A stretch of DNA of 64,000 nucleotides from Planctomycetota bacterium. Lineage in GTDB: Bacteria; Planctomycetota; B15-G4. Where the stretch lies: positions 82,880 to 146,879 of the forward strand of contig JAJDEO010000054.1 in assembly GCA_029259745.1 (NCBI GenBank), given 5' to 3'. Positions within the stretch are counted from its first letter, which is position 1, and each line of letters opens with the position of its first letter. Position numbers and translations under genes: made by a program. Under the pieces are notes generated by a model, which saw nothing but the letters and a program-made list of their open reading frames with translations, made no database searches and was not told the DNA's origin. Shown here piece after piece: positions 42,933 through 52,196 of this stretch.

Positions 42933-45167
42933 GTGTCCTCAACAGCCGACGAACGATCTGACTCCTCCGCGTTCGAGCGCCTGCACGCCGGTATTCAGAG
43001 ATGGATCTATCGGCAAGGGTGGCCGGGCCTCAGAGAAGCACAAGAGCGCGCAGCACCGTACATCCTAGATGGCGAGCGCGACGTCATCGTCGCGGCAGCA
43101 ACTGCGGCGGGTAAAACGGAAGCCGCTTTCCTCCCGATCTGCTCACGTCTCATTGATCTCGATGGCATTGGCATTAAGGCGCTCTACGTCGGCCCACTGA
43201 AGGCCCTCATCAACGATCAGTTCGAGCGCTTGACCGACATCTGTCACGACCTCAACATCCCGGTTCATCGGTGGCACGGAGACGTCAGCTCGTCGAAGAA
43301 GCGCAAGATCATCGAGAAGCCGGACGGCATTCTGCTCATCACGCCCGAGTCGCTCGAGGCGATGTTCGTGATCCACGGACACCGCGTGGCTGCACTCTTC
43401 GCACCGCTCGCGCATGTCGTCATCGACGAGCTCCACGCGTTCATCGGCTCCGACCGCGGGCGTCACCTCCAATCACTGCTGCACCGACTCGAGAGCAGTC
43501 TCCGGCGTCGAGTTCCACGCGTCGGCCTCAGCGCGACGCTTGGCGATATGGGCATGGCCGCGGAACACCTACGACCGGGCGCTGGGGAGCAAGCCGAACT
43601 CATCGAGGTCGCCGGCGATGGAGGTGAGTTAAGCCTGCAGATCCGCGGTTATCGCGACATAGCGGGAGCCGAAGAGCGGGATGAGACAGACGACGAGGAT
43701 GAGGACGAAATCGAGTCGCTGACGGATGGTCTGACGGGACGCGCCGATCGCGACATCACGCGGCACATCTACCGAGTACTCCGCGGGGGCACGCACCTGA
43801 TCTTCGCCAACAAGCGCACAACCGTGGAGACGACGGCCGACGACCTACGACGCATGTGCGAGTACGACAAGCTGCCAATCGGTTTCCTCCCCCACCACGG
43901 CAGTCTGTCTCGTCAACTGCGAGAGGACGTCGAGGAGCGACTCAAAGACCGCTCCGTACCGCTGAGCGTTGTCTGCACGTCGACGCTGGAGATGGGCATC
44001 GACATCGGCGATGTCGAGAGCATCGCGCAGATCGGCGCTCCGTTCTCGGTGGCGAGCATGCGCCAGAGACTCGGTCGCTCAGGACGGCGCGGCGGCCCGG
44101 CGACACTCCGCCAGTACTTGCGTGGTCGCGAGATCACCGATAAGACGCCATTGCTCGACACGCTTCACATCGAACTCGTCCAGTCGATCGCGATGACCGA
44201 GCTCTTGGTTCGTGACAAATGGTGCGAACCGCCCGCGAAGACATCGCTCCAGCTATCGACGCTCCTCCACCAAACATTGTCCGTCATCGCCCAGTGGGGT
44301 GGCGTCACCGCGGCCGACGCGTTCGAAGTCCTCTGCAACGGCGGCCCCTTCCGCTCCGTCGAACGCGACCTCTTCGTACGCTTGCTCCGGCAGATGAAAG
44401 AACGCGAACTCATCGAGCAGGACGCGGACGGGGCGCTGCTCTTGGGCCGACGCGGCGAACACATAGTGAACCACTACTCCTTCTTCGCGGTCTTCGACAC
44501 ACCGCAAGAGTTCCAGCTCACGCACAACGGCAAGCAGCTCGGCACCATGGGCTTCGATCAATCGCTCGTCGTCGGCGTCTCTGTCATCTTCTCGGGGAGG
44601 CGCTGGAAGGTACTGAGCGTCGACACGGATAAGAAGGTCGTCGCCGTGACACCCACTCGCGGCGGCCGTCCACCGAAGTTCCTCGGGGGATCCCCGGGAC
44701 GCGTTCACGATATCGTTCGTCAACGAATGACCGAGGTTTACCTCGACGGCGCGATCCCGCTCTACCTCTCGGCGACCGCGGCCGACATGCTCACCGAGGC
44801 ACGGGCCAAGTACCTCCAACTCGGCATCGACGACGACGTATTTGTCGCAGACGGAGCACAGACGGTCATCTTCCTCTGTCGCGGCGACGCGATCATGAAC
44901 ACCCTGATGGCCATGATGCTCACCCGCGGCATCGAGTGCTCGCTGGAGGGCGCTGCTCTCGTCGTGGATACAGGCACAGACGACGCGCGTGGCCACGTAC
45001 AGGCTATTGCCGAGACCGACTTCGCTGCCCGCGACCTCGCCATGAAGGTCGCGAACCGGACGGCGGGCAAGTACACACGCGAACTTGGTGATGACCTTCT
45101 GACCGAGGACTACGCGTCTTGGGCATTTGACATCGAAGGAGCACGTCGCGCGACAGAGCGCCCGTAA
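42933..45167 (+). CDS. Lhr/BrxHI-like DEAD/DEAH helicase
   Basis: 744 residues from GTG 42933, three bases after the ATPase stop. Superfamily 2 motifs: Q-like region LREAQERAAPYIL, Walker A ATAAGKTEAAF (about 57-67), DELH in HVVIDELHAFIGSDRG, SATLGD, LIFANKRTTVE, HHGSLSR, STLEMGIDIGD, and motif VI RQRLGRSGRRGG. The C-terminal 330 residues look like an Lhr-type winged-helix extension. It would unwind or translocate on DNA or RNA. BrxHI helicases accompany BrxD. An acidic insert (ETDDEDEDEIE) sits between the two RecA lobes. Confidence 0.88.
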   Translation: MSSTADERSDSSAFERLHAGIQRWIYRQGWPGLREAQERAAPYILDGERDVIVAAATAAGKTEAAFLPICSRLIDLDGIGIKALYVGPLKALINDQFERLTDICHDLNIPVHRWHGDVSSSKKRKIIEKPDGILLITPESLEAMFVIHGHRVAALFAPLAHVVIDELHAFIGSDRGRHLQSLLHRLESSLRRRVPRVGLSATLGDMGMAAEHLRPGAGEQAELIEVAGDGGELSLQIRGYRDIAGAEERDETDDEDEDEIESLTDGLTGRADRDITRHIYRVLRGGTHLIFANKRTTVETTADDLRRMCEYDKLPIGFLPHHGSLSRQLREDVEERLKDRSVPLSVVCTSTLEMGIDIGDVESIAQIGAPFSVASMRQRLGRSGRRGGPATLRQYLRGREITDKTPLLDTLHIELVQSIAMTELLVRDKWCEPPAKTSLQLSTLLHQTLSVIAQWGGVTAADAFEVLCNGGPFRSVERDLFVRLLRQMKERELIEQDADGALLLGRRGEHIVNHYSFFAVFDTPQEFQLTHNGKQLGTMGFDQSLVVGVSVIFSGRRWKVLSVDTDKKVVAVTPTRGGRPPKFLGGSPGRVHDIVRQRMTEVYLDGAIPLYLSATAADMLTEARAKYLQLGIDDDVFVADGAQTVIFLCRGDAIMNTLMAMMLTRGIECSLEGAALVVDTGTDDARGHVQAIAETDFAARDLAMKVANRTAGKYTRELGDDLLTEDYASWAFDIEGARRATERP

Positions 45168-45171
45168 GTCA
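45162..45171 (+). repeat. Right copy of 10-bp direct repeat CCGTAAGTCA
   Basis: Identical to 38609-38618 just after the tRNA. It contains the TAA stop of the helicase gene. Together the copies enclose 6.5 kb holding only the TerB/ATPase/helicase operon and its flank. Short enough to be chance. Confidence 0.4.
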
Positions 45172-45342
45172 AAGCTGCGGCAATGGAAGAGAACGACGCG
45201 TGCACGTACACAAGGCGCAGCTTCGACCATCGGCCACGGACTTGGCGAATTACTTGGCGTGTCGCGCCATCTGACGGAAGTGAATCGAGCCGTCCCACGC
45301 GCTGATGTGCTCCCGCCACGGCGTGAAGAGCACCCCAGCATC

Positions 45343-45357
45343 CGAGTCCGCCCTCCG
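45343..45357 (+). repeat. Degenerate match to the tRNA 3' end
   Basis: CGAGTCC, two unlike bases, CCTCCG: the same 15-base frame as the tRNA-Met T-arm/acceptor at 38588-38602, with 13 of 15 identical. It lies in the 198-bp gap between the helicase and the next host-like gene, where a decayed attR would be expected. Not proof of integration. Confidence 0.35.
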
Positions 45358-45365
45358 AACACGCC

Positions 45366-48300
45366 TCAGCGCAGCGCTTCGAGTCGCTTGCGGAGGAGCG
45401 TGTCGTCGGGGGTGAGCTCGAGGGCGGCGGTCCAGGCGGCTCGCGCGAGGTCGGGATTGCCCGCGAGCCATGCGGCGCGGCCGCGCCAGGTTTCGGCGGA
45501 TGCGGCGACCGCTGGGCGATGCTCGGTGAGCGTGCGCACCTGCGAGAAGACGAGGTCGGCGGCCGCGTGGTCTCGGCGTAGGATCGCGATGACGCCGGCG
45601 CGCAGGAGCGTCTCGACGTCGGTCGGGTCGCGCACGAGTTGCGCGGCGTAGCGCTCCCACGTGGTTTCGAGCGCGACGTCCGCCGACAGAACGCGGGCAT
45701 GGTCGGCCACCAGACGACGCGCCTCGTCGAAACGGGCGAGCCCCTCGAGGGCCGAGACGGCTGCCCACGTCGCCATGGTGTCGTCGCGATTCGCGAGCAG
45801 CTGTGTCCGGGCCTCACGCAGCAGCGCGTCCACGCGACCGAGCTCCGACCAGAGTGCGAGTCGGAACGCGGCGGGACCGAGTAGCGTGCTGTGGATGTTC
45901 GGCAGCGTCCATGCGCGCTCGAGACGCTGGTCGCGCGACATGCCGGCGTCGCGCCAGGTCATGTCGAGCGTGTGCGCGAGCGCCACGGGCGTGCCGTCCG
46001 CCGCGCCGAGCAGCCACTCGTCGCGCAGCGTGGCCGGGTGCACCTGCTTGGCGTGCCAGTGATCGAGTGCCTCGGCCACGGCGCGCTCGACGCCCTGCCA
46101 ATCCTCAGCTGCGCGGTTCAGCTGCGCGACGCGCGCGAGGATCATCGCTCGCTCGGTGATGTCGTCCTCGAAGAGCAACAACAGCTCGTGCCGCGCGGCG
46201 GCCTCGGCATCGTGGCCGGCGCGCTCGGATGCGTCAGCGGACGCACGCAGCTCGTCACGCCACGCCGTCGGGGCACGCACGATGTCGACAGACATCGCCA
46301 AGGGGTCGGCCACCTCTGACAGCTCGCCGTCCAGCGACGCGAGCCGCGTGCGGAAGACATCGAGCCCGGTCGTCGTCCAACCTCGCTCGAGGAAGCTGCG
46401 CGCCGCGCCTTCAGCGCCGGCGTCTTCGGCCATCCGCGCGCGCTCGCTGAGCACTGACGCGGGGTTTGCTCCGAGCGCCTCGGCGTTGTCGAGGGCGCGC
46501 TCGGCGAGTTGATCGCGACCCGCCTTGCGCGCCGACTCGTAAACCGACATCCACTCGGAGACCGAGCCACCGGCCTCCTTCAGCTGGCCAAACGTCGTCT
46601 CGAGAACTTCACCGAGCGACAGTGTCACGCCGCCCTCGACGATCGTTTGGTCGTCGCCCGACGTGACCCACGGCACTTCGTCGAGAATCCGCGGGCGACG
46701 CATGATCGCGGCTTCAAGACGCTCGCGCGCCTCGTCTAAACGGCCGGCCTTCACGAGACACGTCACGTGCAGCGCGCGCAGCTCCTCGCGTCGCACGCCC
46801 TCGTGCTGCGTCGCCTCGCTGAGCGCGAGCGCCGCCGCCGCAGCGTCCCACTCGTGCGCACGGTCGAGGAAGCCCGCCGCTGCGGCGTACGACTCCGAGC
46901 GATGCGGCGCGGCGTCCGCCATCGCCGCGAAGGCCGTTCGGGCATCGTCGTTGCGTCCCTCGCTTTCCGCCCAGCGCGCACTCAGCAAGAGCACGCCCGG
47001 TGACCACGGATCCCATGAGCGCGCTCGTGCGAGTTCATCCGCGGCGCGCTCGCGCAACGACGGCACGGCCAAGAGTGATGCATCGAGTGACATGGTCTGT
47101 GTGCGCGCGAGGGCCGTCGCGCTGAGCACGGGCCGTATCCCAATCACAGCCAACACGATGGCCACGGCCGCTCCGACGACGACGGAAGATGCCCGCGCAC
47201 GACGCGGCACGAGCCGCTGTGGCGCACTCGCCAACCCCGCGAGCAGGAACGCGAGTTCCGGCGCGCTGCCGTCGAGCGCCGTTCCCACGTCGAGCAACCC
47301 GCAGGCGAGCACCGTCGCGAGCGCCGCCGATGCCCCCGCGGCAAGTTCGTCGGCGCGACGCGCGAGACGCACGAACACCCACAGCATCCACGCGGCAAGC
47401 AAGATACCGGCCGGGACGCCACCGGCCTGCAGCGCCGCGAGCGCAACGTTGTGAGGGTGCGGCGCGGCGAGTTCACGCGCATACCGCGAGCCCGCCTCGA
47501 ACTCGAGGACCGTCAGCCGAGTGCCGGCTCCGACGCCCGTCCACGGGTGCGCCGCGATCACCGCCGCGCTGTTCGCCCACGCGTCGCGCCGATACTCGAG
47601 CGACGCTTGTCCGCGAGTCATGCCTCCGACGAAATCATCCGGCAGACCCTGCGCGAGCCACGGCCCCGCGAACACCATCGCGACCACGAGGACGCCCGCA
47701 GCGCACACTGCGCGACGTGCCGCGGCGCGCCCGGCAAGGGACACGCCAGCCAGCGCCAGCGCCACGCCGCAGAGCAACGCCGTGCGACCGGCCATGCTCT
47801 GCGTCTGCCACGTCGCCGCCGCCAACGCGAGCGCCGCAGCGATCCAGACCAACGCTCGCACGCGCCGCTCGGGGCGCGCGGCCCGCCATGCACATGTCGC
47901 GAGGCCGAGGGCCAGCACGGCGTGCCCCGCGTAGGAGGCCGCCAGGAAGTTCGGGTGCCAGCCGAGCACGGGCAGCCGCGTTGCGAGCACGGCCGTTGCG
48001 CTCAGGCGCGTCCACAGGAAGACCGTCAGTGCGATCTGTGCCAGCGCGACAGTCAGCGAGGCGAGCACGGGGACGGCGAGGAGTCGACGCCATGCCGTAA
48101 CGTCACGCGGTCGCGCCGCAAGCGCCCACGCGACGAGGAGCCACGCCACGAGCCAAGCCATCGACGCGCGCGTCGCCGGGACGTCGACGGTGTCGAGCCC
48201 GGTGAGTCCCAACCACAGCCCGAACAGCACGACGACAAGCAGCGGTCCGCGCGGTCGCCACGCGGCACGAAGATCCGCGTCGAGTTCGAGACGCGTGCAC

Positions 48301-48788
48301 GCCCCCTGCGCCGAGAGCGCACCGACTGCGAGCATCAACGCCACGGGCCCATCGACGCCCGACACGCGCCCCGACGCCGTCAACGCCGCGACGACGAACG
48401 CCAGCGTCCACGCGCGCAGATCGCGCGCCACGTGCAGCCACACGATGGCCAGCGGACTCAAGACAACCGGCAGCGCGCGCAGCACCGAAGGCATGCCGCC
48501 CTCGATCGTCGCGACCGACGTGTGCCCCGCAGCGCGCGCGTGCGACAGCACGGCCAAGCCGAGCACGAGCAGCGCGAGTCCCCAGCGATCGGCGCCCCAG
48601 CGCGCGCGTCCGCGCCACGACGCAGCCGCGACCGCGAGCAACCACGCCCCACCGCACCAGGCAAGCCCCAGGTGACAGCGGGCGTCGCGCGCCACGGCAA
48701 GCACGTCGCGCGCAATCGCGAGCCGCGCGACCAGGACGACACACGTCCAGAGCCACACGCGCCACGCCCATGCCCATGCGCCGACCAT
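45366..48788 (-). CDS. O-antigen ligase/polymerase-like membrane protein fused to TPR region
   Basis: 1140 residues. The first about 530 are a polytopic membrane part with a dozen hydrophobic segments and the Wzy_C/O-antigen-ligase type loop (GWHPNFLAASYAGH, then AHPWTGVGAGTRLT and PHPHNVALAALQAGG). From about 560 on, soluble alpha-helical TPR-like repeats extend to the end (AELARARSWDPWSPGVLLLSARWAESEGR, LELTPDDTLLRKRLEALR). Such fusions polymerise or transfer surface glycans, or glycosylate proteins. Its ATG overlaps the previous stop by one base (TGATG), so it is coupled to the exported protein upstream. Confidence 0.78.
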   Translation of the reverse strand: MVGAWAWAWRVWLWTCVVLVARLAIARDVLAVARDARCHLGLAWCGGAWLLAVAAASWRGRARWGADRWGLALLVLGLAVLSHARAAGHTSVATIEGGMPSVLRALPVVLSPLAIVWLHVARDLRAWTLAFVVAALTASGRVSGVDGPVALMLAVGALSAQGACTRLELDADLRAAWRPRGPLLVVVLFGLWLGLTGLDTVDVPATRASMAWLVAWLLVAWALAARPRDVTAWRRLLAVPVLASLTVALAQIALTVFLWTRLSATAVLATRLPVLGWHPNFLAASYAGHAVLALGLATCAWRAARPERRVRALVWIAAALALAAATWQTQSMAGRTALLCGVALALAGVSLAGRAAARRAVCAAGVLVVAMVFAGPWLAQGLPDDFVGGMTRGQASLEYRRDAWANSAAVIAAHPWTGVGAGTRLTVLEFEAGSRYARELAAPHPHNVALAALQAGGVPAGILLAAWMLWVFVRLARRADELAAGASAALATVLACGLLDVGTALDGSAPELAFLLAGLASAPQRLVPRRARASSVVVGAAVAIVLAVIGIRPVLSATALARTQTMSLDASLLAVPSLRERAADELARARSWDPWSPGVLLLSARWAESEGRNDDARTAFAAMADAAPHRSESYAAAAGFLDRAHEWDAAAAALALSEATQHEGVRREELRALHVTCLVKAGRLDEARERLEAAIMRRPRILDEVPWVTSGDDQTIVEGGVTLSLGEVLETTFGQLKEAGGSVSEWMSVYESARKAGRDQLAERALDNAEALGANPASVLSERARMAEDAGAEGAARSFLERGWTTTGLDVFRTRLASLDGELSEVADPLAMSVDIVRAPTAWRDELRASADASERAGHDAEAAARHELLLLFEDDITERAMILARVAQLNRAAEDWQGVERAVAEALDHWHAKQVHPATLRDEWLLGAADGTPVALAHTLDMTWRDAGMSRDQRLERAWTLPNIHSTLLGPAAFRLALWSELGRVDALLREARTQLLANRDDTMATWAAVSALEGLARFDEARRLVADHARVLSADVALETTWERYAAQLVRDPTDVETLLRAGVIAILRRDHAAADLVFSQVRTLTEHRPAVAASAETWRGRAAWLAGNPDLARAAWTAALELTPDDTLLRKRLEALR

Positions 48789-51265
48789 CAGCGTCGGGCG
48801 ACCTCGGGGCGCGTCACGGCGAGCGCCGGTCCGCCGGCCGGATCAAGCACCCACGCCTGCACGACGAGCGCCGCGTCCGCGCTCCACGGCCATGCAACGA
48901 CAGCCGTGCCGGCGTCGTCGAGCACGACCTCGCGCCCGCGCTGCGCAGGATCCCCGGCAACGGCGCGGCTGTCACCCTCTCCCAGGACATGCGGACGCGC
49001 CTCACGCTCGGGCCACGCATGCACGCGCACGGTCGCACCCGCCGCCCCGCGCACCGTGATGCGACACGCGCTCGCGTGCGCGTCGATCGAGACCGCGCAC
49101 ATCGCCGTTGGCGGCAGGACGTCGAGCACACGCAGGCAGCCGAGCCACGTCACCGCGTAGCCGAGCGCGACGGGTTGGTCATTTGCCAGACCGGTGACGT
49201 AGTGCTCGGGCAACTCGTAACGACGCGCGACATCGGCAGCGAGCCCAGCCAGGTATCCGAACGGACGTCGCAGGTCGGCGTCGGTCACGTCACGGATCGT
49301 CGTCAGCGCCGACAGAAACTCTTGCGCCAAGCCCGGCGGCGCGACGGCCAACGCGTGCTCCTGCGCCTCGATGCTCTTGCCCGGCGGCCCGCCGAAGATG
49401 TCGCCGACGTCGCCCTGCCAATACTCGGCCGGGTGGTCGCGACAGTCGCCTTGCTCGGTGCCGCGGTAGCAGATGCAGACCATCTCCCAGTCTTGGAAGA
49501 AGCTCTCACTGAACTGACCGTTGATGAGCTGACGACCCTTGTAGTCGTTGCGGGCCAGCTCGAGGATCGCGTCACGGTAGAGCGGCCGACCGGCCAGCTC
49601 CGGTGCGACATCGGGCGACAGCTCGTAGGCGCCGCGCAGGCCCGCGAACGCACGCGGACTGTCGCCGGCGCAGGCGCTGCCGAGACGCACGGCTTGGATC
49701 CAGAGCGTGTCCCCGTGGTGCACGGCGTCGCGCGCGAGGCGGTGATCGGTGGCGGCACGCATCGTCGCCAACGCGCCGGGTGCCTCGGTTCCCAGCGCCG
49801 CCACGACACCGAGTGCATCCTTCATGAAGTGGCCGTAGTGATCATCGGTGTCGTTCTCGAGGTCGTAGCGCGCCGCGTCCCAGTTGCGGTGAAACACCTC
49901 GAGCGCGCGGCGCACGCCGGGCACATCGCCGGGCGACGGCACGATCGCGTGGACGCGCGCGACCACGGCCGGCGACTCGATCAGGTGGTACCACGATGAC
50001 CGGCCCGTCACGATTGCCCAGGCGGAGTTGTAGCGCCGCGGCGTGTCCAGCTCCCCTTTCGGCGTGAGCTTCGGCGGCATGTGACCGCCCCAGTTCGGCC
50101 AGCTCCCCGACAGCTCGCCCGTCGCGCGGTCGAGGCTCCAGGTGTTCTCGCGGTCGGGTCGGTCGTGGCGACGCTGCAGGAACAGCAGCGCGTCGGCGGC
50201 ATGTCGCAGCGCCGCGCGGCAGGCGTCTGCAAGTTCGGGGTCGTCGTCGCGGACGAGCGGCAACGCACGCGCGACGAACGTGATGTAGACGGGGCTCGTG
50301 ACGGCGCGCTGGTCGCGCGGTGTGCCGTCGCGCATGGCCGAGCGCGGCAGGCCCGTGACCGGATCGAAGTTCGTCGTGAGGAGTGCGCGGACGAAGCGAC
50401 GCAACATCGGGCGCCAGCGGCGCAGCGTCGCGTCGTCGCCGCGGTCGCGCGCGCGTTCGAGCCACTCGAGGAGAAGCGTGTGCGCCGTGTGGAGACGTGC
50501 GACGCGCTCGCGTCCGAACGACTCACCGGTGTTCACGTGGAGACCAGCCACGCGGACGTAGCCCGTGTCCGGGTCGACGAGCGACGTCGTCTCAGAACCT
50601 CCGAACCACAGCGCGAGTTGCTCCTCGACGAGCGCCTCGATCGACGCGGACAACTCGTCGACGCGCCCCGTCGGGCGCTCCACGAACGCGTGCACGTCAT
50701 CGACGTAGACCTCGGCCCCGTCGCGCCCCGAACTCGTGAGCCACAGCCAGCAGCGCGGCTGCGGCGCTCTGCCGTGCGTGGCCACGAACGCCTCGCCCAG
50801 CGGCAGTGTGATCGGAGACCACGCGCGATCACCCACGCCCCGCGTCACGGCCTGCGAGTTGTCGGCTTCCACGCGCTGCTCGACGCGCGCGCCCGTTCCA
50901 TCCTCGAGGACCACGTGCAAGACGGCGTCAGCGTCGATCGAGACCTCGGCCGTGACCACGAGCGCGGACGTTCCGCGTGGGTCTGCGACGATCTTCTGCC
51001 CGACCTCGTCGCCAGGCCGCAGCGACAGACACCGTGCGCCCCGCGCAGCGACGTGTTCGACGATGCGGTCGGTCGGATCGCCCTCCGCGCGCACGAAGGC
51101 ACCGAGCCAATAGGCCCCGTACTTGGGCGGGTCGGTTGTGCCGTCGGCGATCCATTCGAAACCGTTGTTGAGCAGCGCGTCCGCGCGCTGCATCGACGCC
51201 GACTCCACGCCCGGGTCCACCGTCGCGCACGCGAACAGGACAGCGAGTCCGACACAAACACTCAT
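48788..51265 (-). CDS. Large exported protein, probable carbohydrate-related alpha-toroid
   Basis: 825 residues with a weak signal-like start (MSVCVGLAVLFACATVDPG). Residues about 25-210 look like a jelly-roll carbohydrate-binding domain (LLNNGFEWIADGTTDP...YWLGAF, then RCWLWLTSSG and VYVDDVHAFVERP). About 230-700 is helical with conserved-looking aromatic/acidic patches (NWGGHMPPKLTP, RRYNSAWAIVTGR, DWEMVCICYRGTEQGD), as in alpha/alpha-toroid glycan enzymes. The end is beta-rich. I do not recognise the family. Coupling to the O-antigen-ligase-like gene suggests a surface-glycan role. Confidence 0.6.
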   Translation of the reverse strand: MSVCVGLAVLFACATVDPGVESASMQRADALLNNGFEWIADGTTDPPKYGAYWLGAFVRAEGDPTDRIVEHVAARGARCLSLRPGDEVGQKIVADPRGTSALVVTAEVSIDADAVLHVVLEDGTGARVEQRVEADNSQAVTRGVGDRAWSPITLPLGEAFVATHGRAPQPRCWLWLTSSGRDGAEVYVDDVHAFVERPTGRVDELSASIEALVEEQLALWFGGSETTSLVDPDTGYVRVAGLHVNTGESFGRERVARLHTAHTLLLEWLERARDRGDDATLRRWRPMLRRFVRALLTTNFDPVTGLPRSAMRDGTPRDQRAVTSPVYITFVARALPLVRDDDPELADACRAALRHAADALLFLQRRHDRPDRENTWSLDRATGELSGSWPNWGGHMPPKLTPKGELDTPRRYNSAWAIVTGRSSWYHLIESPAVVARVHAIVPSPGDVPGVRRALEVFHRNWDAARYDLENDTDDHYGHFMKDALGVVAALGTEAPGALATMRAATDHRLARDAVHHGDTLWIQAVRLGSACAGDSPRAFAGLRGAYELSPDVAPELAGRPLYRDAILELARNDYKGRQLINGQFSESFFQDWEMVCICYRGTEQGDCRDHPAEYWQGDVGDIFGGPPGKSIEAQEHALAVAPPGLAQEFLSALTTIRDVTDADLRRPFGYLAGLAADVARRYELPEHYVTGLANDQPVALGYAVTWLGCLRVLDVLPPTAMCAVSIDAHASACRITVRGAAGATVRVHAWPEREARPHVLGEGDSRAVAGDPAQRGREVVLDDAGTAVVAWPWSADAALVVQAWVLDPAGGPALAVTRPEVARR

Positions 51266-51573
51266 GCCGACATGACAGCACGCTCGTGCCCATTTGTCTT
51301 CCGTGAATCAGCCGAAGGGACCAGACTCGACGCCGATGGAGTCGGTCTTGGAATCCGTCGCGGGCACCACAGGACACGAAGCGGCTCTCGGCGACGCTGG
51401 AGCCAACGTCGACCTTTGCTTCGAGGTGCTGCGACGCGCTGTTCGCTCCGCTTCGGCATCGGCTCGTTCAGCCGCTGAGGGGGACATCCGAGGCCGTGAC
51501 GCCCAAGTTACATTGAGGTCGAAGCATCCTCGGCGGGTGATCGCCTGGAAACCCGTCACGCACGGAGAACACG
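51266..51573 (+). other. Divergent intergenic region
   Basis: 308 bases between two divergent starts. It should hold promoters both ways. I see no gene, repeat or convincing promoter pair; CGGAGAAC precedes the TTG start of the rightward gene. Confidence 0.35.
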
Positions 51574-52179
51574 TTGCGACAGCTGCCCGACATCGCTGGT
51601 GTCGTCTTCCTCGGGATGGTGCTCCTCGGCATCATCACGTCACATCCAAGCGACGCCATTCCGGCACCGATCACAAGCCGCGAGCTGCTCCTCACCGTCA
51701 CTCTCGGGGACGACCCGGCGCGCGAGTTCTCGGTGTCGGGCCGGAGGTTTGAAGCTGGACGCGAAGCTGCCCTCAACCTGCGGACGTGGATGGCTGTACC
51801 CGACGCGCCCGTCGACGCGATCTCCGGACGCGCGGCCGTCGCCGTGCTGCGCCCCGATTGGACCTTGCTCGACGCGCCGGGCTCACTGACGCCCCTCATC
51901 CCCGAACACGTCGCGCCAACCTGCGGAGTCGCCGAGCTGCTCTGCTCGACGCCGGACAATCTGCTCGCGATGGTCCACGTGCTCTACGTCAAGCACGCCG
52001 GTGAGGTCTCGATCGCCGAGCTCGAGCCGATCGGCGAGCTGCACGCGCCGTTCGGGCGCTGGTCGACGGACGTGACAACGAACGGTCGAGTCATCCAGTT
52101 GACGTGTCGAGGATTCTTCTCGCTCGACGTCATGGATGAACTGTTGAACGAGTACGCGCTCGACGGCTGGGCGCTGTAG
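51574..52179 (+). CDS. Small membrane-anchored hypothetical protein
   Basis: 201 residues from a TTG start with GGAG about 9 bases upstream. One N-terminal hydrophobic segment (IAGVVFLGMVLLGII) exports or anchors it. The rest is a beta-rich domain with two nearby cysteines (APTCGVAELLC) and a later one (LTCRGF). No family recognised. Composition matches the host. Convergent with serA, 17 bases between stops. Confidence 0.6.
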   Translation: MRQLPDIAGVVFLGMVLLGIITSHPSDAIPAPITSRELLLTVTLGDDPAREFSVSGRRFEAGREAALNLRTWMAVPDAPVDAISGRAAVAVLRPDWTLLDAPGSLTPLIPEHVAPTCGVAELLCSTPDNLLAMVHVLYVKHAGEVSIAELEPIGELHAPFGRWSTDVTTNGRVIQLTCRGFFSLDVMDELLNEYALDGWAL

Positions 52180-52196
52180 CGCGTCCCGGTTCTCGT

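Noticed and set aside
38532..45167. A complete BREX system
   Set aside because: Only BrxD- and BrxHI-like genes are present; PglX methylase, PglZ, BrxC and BrxL are absent from the window.
47451..49160. A 569-codon plus-strand frame opposite the O-antigen-ligase-like gene
   Set aside because: Arg/His/Gln-rich low-complexity translation without motifs; the minus strand has membrane helices and TPRs.
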